A stretch of DNA of 9,674 bases from Brevundimonas sp. (GTDB lineage: Bacteria > Pseudomonadota > Alphaproteobacteria > Caulobacterales > Caulobacteraceae): contig JADCBH010000095.1 in the NCBI GenBank assembly GCA_020253595.1, positions 1 through 9,674 on the forward strand, written 5' to 3'. The notes beneath the pieces are model-generated. The model was given only the letters and a program-made list of their open reading frames with translations, had not been told where the DNA came from and did not search any database. A program made the translations under genes and the position numbers. Shown one piece after another: positions 6,658-9,674 of the stretch; the stretch's first letter is position 1; each line of letters begins with the position of its first letter.

Positions 6658-7139
6658 TCGGCACCTCCGGTCGCGAGACGGTAGATCCGCCCGCCCTCGG
6701 CCGGCTTGGAGACCGTGGCCATGCCGTGGGTCTTCATCAACGCACCGGCGAGGAAGCCCCGCACCGAGTGCGGCAGCCAGCCGGTAGCCTCGGAAATCTG
6801 GCAGACGGTCGCGCCCTCGGCCTTGCTGAGCATGGCCACCACCTGGGCGGCCTTGGTGCCCGCGCGGGGCGCGCGGCTGCCCGCCGGCTCGGGAGGGTCG
6901 GCTTGGGGCGGCTGTGGTTCCTGAGCTGCCGCGGGCTCCGGCTGTTCGGACAGCCCGAGCGCCGCCCGGCCGCCCGGGGTAGCCCGATAGACATCGTTGT
7001 CTCCATCTAGCAGGCCATGCCCCACAAGGATGCCGGCGCTGGCCCGGGCGCGGGGCGCGATCTCGAAGCCGTCGGGTCCGGCGGCGGCGACACGCTGCAG
7101 CAGGATGCGTTGCGCGGAGGAGAGAGTGAGGTCGGTCAT
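6654..7139 (-). CDS. DUF3489 domain protein, recombinase-associated, winged-helix-like
   Basis: This 161-residue protein starts MTDLTLSSAQ at 7139. GGAG lies 7 bases before that ATG, and an in-frame ATG 12 codons upstream (7175) is a less likely start. The C-terminal domain (about 95-156) matches DUF3489: TKAAQVVAMLSKAEGATVCQISEATGW, then HSVRGFLAGALMK, then GRIYRL. This is the pattern of a small winged helix-turn-helix (helix, ATVCQISEATGWLPHSVRGFL reader helices, beta wing). Residues about 8-62 (a helical stretch, then VGHGLLDGD and VYRATPGGRAAL) look like a second small winged-helix unit. A Pro/Glu/Ala-rich linker (66-94) joins them. The stop overlaps the DUF2924 GTG start. The role is unknown; two DNA-binding-like units in a recombinase operon suggest a regulator or recombination accessory factor. 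Confidence 0.9.
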   Translation of the reverse strand: MTDLTLSSAQRILLQRVAAAGPDGFEIAPRARASAGILVGHGLLDGDNDVYRATPGGRAALGLSEQPEPAAAQEPQPPQADPPEPAGSRAPRAGTKAAQVVAMLSKAEGATVCQISEATGWLPHSVRGFLAGALMKTHGMATVSKPAEGGRIYRLATGGAE

Positions 7140-7281
7140 GTGGAGGCTCCGGATCACGGCCAGGATCGGCCGCATGACCTGAAGCCCCGGCGGCCGCGGG
7201 CCTTCGGAGCGCGCCGGGCGTTCTCCGCCCCGGCTCCCCCAACACGCTCCGTTCGGAGGCGAAGTCCAGCGGGCCCCGCGG

Positions 7282-7386
7282 TTATTCTGCGGATGCCCGT
7301 CGATTGCGCACGACCGCCTCGCCCAGGTCTGCGACCAGCATCAGGAACAGGCCGAGGGCCTCGTCTGCGACTTCGGGATGGATCAT
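7282..7386 (-). CDS. 34-residue small protein, unknown function
   Basis: A short frame begins ATG at 7386 (MIHPEVADEALGLFLMLVAD) and ends TAA at 7282. GGAGG sits 4 bases before the ATG, the clearest ribosome binding site in the island. The predicted peptide is an acidic, amphipathic helix followed by a short basic tail (VVRNRRASAE). It lies between the XRE gene and DUF3489 on the same strand. I do not recognise a family. The strong ribosome binding site and sensible composition support a real small gene; a leader peptide for the downstream operon is the main alternative. Confidence 0.55.
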   Translation of the reverse strand: MIHPEVADEALGLFLMLVADLGEAVVRNRRASAE

Positions 7387-7390
7387 GGGA

Positions 7391-7395
7391 CCTCC
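7391..7395 (-). promoter_or_regulatory. GGAGG ribosome binding site of the 34-aa ORF
   Basis: On the minus strand GGAGG is followed by four bases and then ATG (7386). This fixes the start of the small ORF, which is otherwise too short to be called with confidence. Confidence 0.55.
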
Positions 7396-7402
7396 GTCCC
7401 GA

Positions 7403-7442
7403 CACCACGCCATGCGTTCCGGCACCACGCCACGGGCATCGG
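7403..7442. repeat. two-copy 20-bp tandem repeat upstream of the small ORF (candidate operator)
   Basis: The 10-mer CACCACGCCA occurs at 7403-7412 and again at 7423-7432. The full 20-bp units (7403-7422 and 7423-7442) agree at about 15 of 20 positions. The pair fills the gap between the XRE stop (7447) and the small ORF start (7386) on the minus strand. Two same-face sites there fit an operator for the XRE protein or for a winged-helix partner, but no protein has been shown to bind. Confidence 0.45.
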
Positions 7443-7446
7443 GACT

Positions 7447-7650
7447 CTAGTCGAGAAGATCGCCCATCCTGACGCCCAGGGCCGTCGCGATCTTCTCGGT
7501 GGAGCCGACCGTGGTGTTCTTCGCCGCCCGCTCCACTTGGCTAATGAACGTCCGGTGCAGACCCGCACGGTGCGCCAGTTCCTCCTGCGACCAGCCCTTC
7601 TCGCGGCGCAGGGCGCGCACCCGTTCGGCCAGTCTCCTTGTGATCTCCAT
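7447..7650 (-). CDS. XRE-family helix-turn-helix transcriptional regulator
   Basis: This 67-residue single-domain DNA-binding protein is of the lambda-repressor/Cro (HTH_3) type. The helix-turn-helix is clear: SQEELAHRAG (21-30) is the positioning helix and RTFISQVERA (33-42) the recognition helix, followed by TVGSTEKIATALGVRMGDLL. Nothing lies beyond the domain, a size typical of phage or element switches and of the controller (C) proteins of restriction-modification systems. The start at 7650 has no strong ribosome binding site and is chosen because it gives the usual N-terminal helix (RRLAERVRALRREKG). It probably represses or activates its own promoter and the adjoining recombinase operon. 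It is divergent from the nuclease-like gene. Confidence 0.9.
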   Translation of the reverse strand: MEITRRLAERVRALRREKGWSQEELAHRAGLHRTFISQVERAAKNTTVGSTEKIATALGVRMGDLLD

Positions 7651-7766
7651 CGCGCCGAGAAGGCGTCGGGCGCAGCCTGATCATCTACAGTCCACTCATC
7701 TCATTCTCGGTTGATGTCGCCCGCATTCGATGGCTGATGGGGCCAGTCGAGACGAATAGTGTTCAC
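7651..7766. promoter_or_regulatory. divergent regulatory gap with TCATCT direct repeats (candidate operator/promoter)
   Basis: This 116-bp gap separates two divergently read genes. TCATCT occurs at 7681-7686 and 7696-7701, 15 bp apart, with ACAGTCCAC between them. Read on the minus strand, the middle gives GACTGTAGAT, a loose likeness to the GACT-n-AGTC boxes bound by restriction-modification controller proteins. The region is less GC-rich than its neighbours, as expected for a promoter. I could not pick out convincing -35/-10 hexamers for either gene. Confidence 0.3.
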
Positions 7767-8669
7767 ATGCTCCTGCCCTCCTTCGATCCCTGGTCGCCGC
7801 ATGCCTCGGTACTGCGCGAGAAAGTGTTCGAGCATCTGTTCCTCGGCGATCTGACCCGGGCCCTCCTTGGCGCTGGTCGACGCTGCGAGGTGCTGCGGGC
7901 GGAGTACGACGGCGCAGGCTATGATCTGGTGCTCGAGGCCGACGGCGTTCTTCGCCATGTCCAGCTGAAGGCGATGCGGGCCGACGGCAAGCGGGCCCAT
8001 GTCGACATCAACATGGAACTGGCGTCGAAGCCATCCGGCTGCGTGGTGTGGATGCTGATCGATCCCGAGAGGTTCACGACCACGGGCTACCGCTGGTTCG
8101 GCGGCGCGCCCGGTCAGCCCCTTCCGCCGCTCGGCGATCGGCCCGTGCGCCACACCAAGGCTGACAGCCTGGGGGTGAAGGCCGAGCGGCCGGGGCTGCG
8201 ACAGCTGGCGAGATCACAGTTCACCGCGGTCGACACCATGGAACAGCTGCTCGCGCGCCTGTTCGGCGACGAGCACGCCCGGGACATCCACCGGCTCAGG
8301 CTTCACCTCGCCTGCCAGCCGGCCCCACAGACGGCTTCGCCCGCCTGGCTGCGGCTCATACGCCTCGGCCACTTCGACGCCCTGCCGGACCAACTCGATC
8401 CGGACGACATGGTCCGCTTCACCCACCTGGTCGACGGGTACGCCCTGGCGGGCCTGACCGAGCCGGACATGATCCAAGGCGCGCTCGCGGGGCCGAGGCC
8501 TGGCCTGGACCAACCCGACCTGCTCGCCTCTGACCTATGGGCGGGCATGTTCATTGAACACCGCCGCCTCAGGTTTGCGGGCCTCGAGGCTTCCGCCCCG
8601 GACGATCACCGCTGGTTCTGCGAAGCCTACGCTAACCTCTCGGCACAGCTTCGCTCACAGATCACGTGA
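7767..8669 (+). CDS. uncharacterised protein with PD-(D/E)XK nuclease-like N-terminal domain
   Basis: This is a protein of 300 residues counted from ATG 7767; an in-frame ATG at 7737 would add ten residues. Neither start has a good ribosome binding site. I prefer 7767 because the hydrophobic/aromatic MLLPSFDPWSPHASVLREKV start looks like a natural N-terminus. The first 85 or so residues show a nuclease-like order: a helix with Glu22 (REKVFEHLF), a strand with GYDLVLE (Asp53) and a strand VLRHVQLKAM with Gln66-x-Lys68. This D-x12-QxK arrangement is the core of PD-(D/E)XK enzymes. Residues about 86-145 (VDINMELASKPSGCVVWMLID, GYRWFGGAPGQPLPPLGD) extend the domain. The C-terminal half (about 150-300) is mostly helical with no family I recognise. 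It is divergent from the XRE gene, and its stop overlaps the convergent DUF5681 stop. The likely role is DNA cleavage in defence or element biology; this is inferred from the fold motif only. Confidence 0.7.
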   Translation: MLLPSFDPWSPHASVLREKVFEHLFLGDLTRALLGAGRRCEVLRAEYDGAGYDLVLEADGVLRHVQLKAMRADGKRAHVDINMELASKPSGCVVWMLIDPERFTTTGYRWFGGAPGQPLPPLGDRPVRHTKADSLGVKAERPGLRQLARSQFTAVDTMEQLLARLFGDEHARDIHRLRLHLACQPAPQTASPAWLRLIRLGHFDALPDQLDPDDMVRFTHLVDGYALAGLTEPDMIQGALAGPRPGLDQPDLLASDLWAGMFIEHRRLRFAGLEASAPDDHRWFCEAYANLSAQLRSQIT

Positions 8670-9138
8670 AGCCGATCTGCTTGCGCTTCTCCCACCTCTC
8701 GTTCAGCTCCGCCGGCCGACGGTCCCATTCCTCCTGCGAGACTTCCAGGACACCGGTCCGCCGCGTCACGGCCTTTGCCTCGTACTGGTCAACGAGTGTC
8801 TCCAGCCGGGCGGTTTCGCGGAAGAGGAACTGGATCAGTGCGTGACTGTCGCCATAGGCTGCTGCTGCGCGATCGACCTGCTCAAGAAATGCACGTTGGG
8901 AAGGCGCGTGTCCGGCCATCCCCTTGCGCGCCATCGCGATCAGAACCCCACGGTAGTAGGTCGTCACTTCGTTTTCGCCGTCCCGTCCCTTCATTTCGAT
9001 GGGCATCTCGGCGACCTCGAACGCGGTCAGTCGGTTGGAAACTGGCAGCCGGTGCCGCCGCTGCCTCCTCGCTCCCCGTCCTAACGGATTGCCGGTGTGC
9101 CCCTTTTCGAACTGGCCCTTATCGTTGCGCTCCGCCAT
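8662..9138 (-). CDS. DUF5681 domain protein (phage/element-associated)
   Basis: This 158-residue protein opens with the DUF5681 signature: KGQFEKGHTGNPLGRGARRQR (7-27), the F-KGxSGNPxGR motif seen in many prophage-linked proteins, here with Thr in place of Ser. The middle has MARKGMAGHAPSQRAFLEQV (69-88), also usual for the family, which often ends in a helical tail. The start ATG at 9138 shares one base with the methylase stop (TAATG), so the two are translationally coupled. Family members sit next to DNA methylases and phage terminase genes and may be a small-terminase-like or DNA-binding partner. No terminase follows here; instead the gene runs tail-to-tail into the nuclease-like gene with an 8-bp overlap, TCACGTGA. 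Function is not established. Confidence 0.85.
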   Translation of the reverse strand: MAERNDKGQFEKGHTGNPLGRGARRQRRHRLPVSNRLTAFEVAEMPIEMKGRDGENEVTTYYRGVLIAMARKGMAGHAPSQRAFLEQVDRAAAAYGDSHALIQFLFRETARLETLVDQYEAKAVTRRTGVLEVSQEEWDRRPAELNERWEKRKQIGFT

Positions 9139-9674
9139 TACGCCGCCTCCAGCTCAAGCGCCGCGTCTGCGAGAGCATCCATCTCGGCGTTCCGACGCGC
9201 CTGGACCTCGGCGTAGGTCTCACCGGTTTCGGCGAGCACGGCCTTCTTTCCCGTCTGCGTCTCCCACCGCCAGATCGTCACCTCGCAGTACTTCGGCTCG
9301 TATTCGATCAGCCTGGCCTTCCGCTTCGCGCGCTCGCAGGCAATCAACGTCGAGCCAGATCCTCCGAAGCAGTCCAGCACGATCTCGCCGCGCTTCGAGG
9401 CGTCCTTAATTGCATCAAGGATCAAAGGCACCGGCTTGACGGTCGGGTGTAGCTCCAGCTCGGACTGCTGTCCGGTCTTCCTCACCCCGCGGCAGTTCCA
9501 GACATTGGTCCGGTATCGTCCGTTCGCGCCCAGCTCGACATTGTTCAGGTGCGCGGCTTCCCCGACCTTCCAGACGAACACCAGCTCATGCTGGCTCCGA
9601 TAGAAGGTCCCCATTCCAGCCGAATCCTTCGACCAGACGCAGAGATTCAGCAGCTTCGAATAGACCGAGCGACC
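9138..9674 (-). CDS. DNA methyltransferase (N4/N6 DNA methylase), C-terminal part only
   Basis: This is the last 178 residues of an S-adenosylmethionine-dependent DNA amino-methylase; the N-terminus lies beyond the window. The frame is open through 9674, so the ATG at 9614 is internal. Visible motifs, numbered from the window edge, are FYRSQHELVFVWK (24-36), LGANGRYRTNVW (48-59), HPTVKPVPLILDAI (76-89, the motif X region) and IVLDCFGGSGSTLIACE (98-114, the FxGxG cofactor loop). The order, with the cofactor loop near the C-terminus, means the catalytic DPPY/NPPY motif lies upstream and out of view. This is the beta-type circular order seen in CcrM and in ParB-domain methylases. The sequence after 145 is a helical tail. 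It is coupled by a 1-bp overlap to DUF5681. It could protect element DNA, regulate it, or be an orphan phage methylase. Confidence 0.93.
   Translation of the reverse strand, partial: GRSVYSKLLNLCVWSKDSAGMGTFYRSQHELVFVWKVGEAAHLNNVELGANGRYRTNVWNCRGVRKTGQQSELELHPTVKPVPLILDAIKDASKRGEIVLDCFGGSGSTLIACERAKRKARLIEYEPKYCEVTIWRWETQTGKKAVLAETGETYAEVQARRNAEMDALADAALELEAA

Noticed and set aside
7154..7408. 84-codon minus-strand frame MVSGRRSHDPS... overlapping the small ORF.
   Set aside because: Arg/Gly/Pro-rich shadow-like composition without a ribosome binding site; the 34-aa frame in the same place has a strong one.
1..9674. CRISPR array or insertion-sequence ends.
   Set aside because: The only periodic repeats are the 22-bp and 20-bp arrays, whose spacers are too short for CRISPR. 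No transposase or terminal inverted repeats were found.

Overview
The window is GC-rich DNA with dense, tightly packed genes, strongly GC-ending codons and short ATGA/GTGA overlaps. The gene families point to an alphaproteobacterium, most like a Caulobacteraceae or Sphingomonadaceae member. The best pointers are the DUF3489/DUF2924/serine recombinase cassette, the DUF5681 plus DNA methylase pair and the NodT-type outer membrane factor. The genus cannot be fixed from the sequence alone.

Region 1 (1-4158, + strand) is the distal part of a drug or solvent efflux operon. It holds the C-terminal two thirds or so of an RND inner-membrane pump, then a complete NodT-type outer-membrane lipoprotein channel. 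Overlapping that by 4 bp is a six-helix ABC transporter membrane-domain protein with no ATPase domain. The periplasmic adaptor and the start of the pump should lie to the left of the window.

Region 2 (4159-4669) is a 511-bp gap between convergent units. I see no convincing gene in it. It holds a tRNA-Ser-like remnant, two hairpins and, at its right edge, an array of 15-bp motifs repeated exactly every 22 bp. The fourth, weaker copy falls inside the last codons of the recombinase gene.

Region 3 (4670-7650, - strand) is a recombinase island. Read in the direction of transcription it contains an XRE-type repressor-like protein (67 aa), a 20-bp tandem repeat, a 34-aa small ORF with a strong ribosome binding site, a DUF3489 protein, a DUF2924 protein and a 528-aa serine recombinase. 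The last three are linked by 4-bp stop/start overlaps and so are probably translationally coupled and made together. The recombinase has an intact catalytic domain but no zinc-ribbon cysteines.

Region 4 (7651-9674) starts with a regulatory gap. Divergent from the XRE gene is a protein whose N-terminal part looks like a PD-(D/E)XK nuclease fold. Convergent with that gene are a DUF5681 protein and the C-terminal part of a DNA methyltransferase of the DNA-methylase/ParB-associated type, which runs off the right end. The mix of small XRE regulator, nuclease-like protein, methylase and site-specific recombinase marks regions 3 and 4 as an integrated accessory element or its remnant. Whether these parts form one restriction/defence or mobility system is inference.
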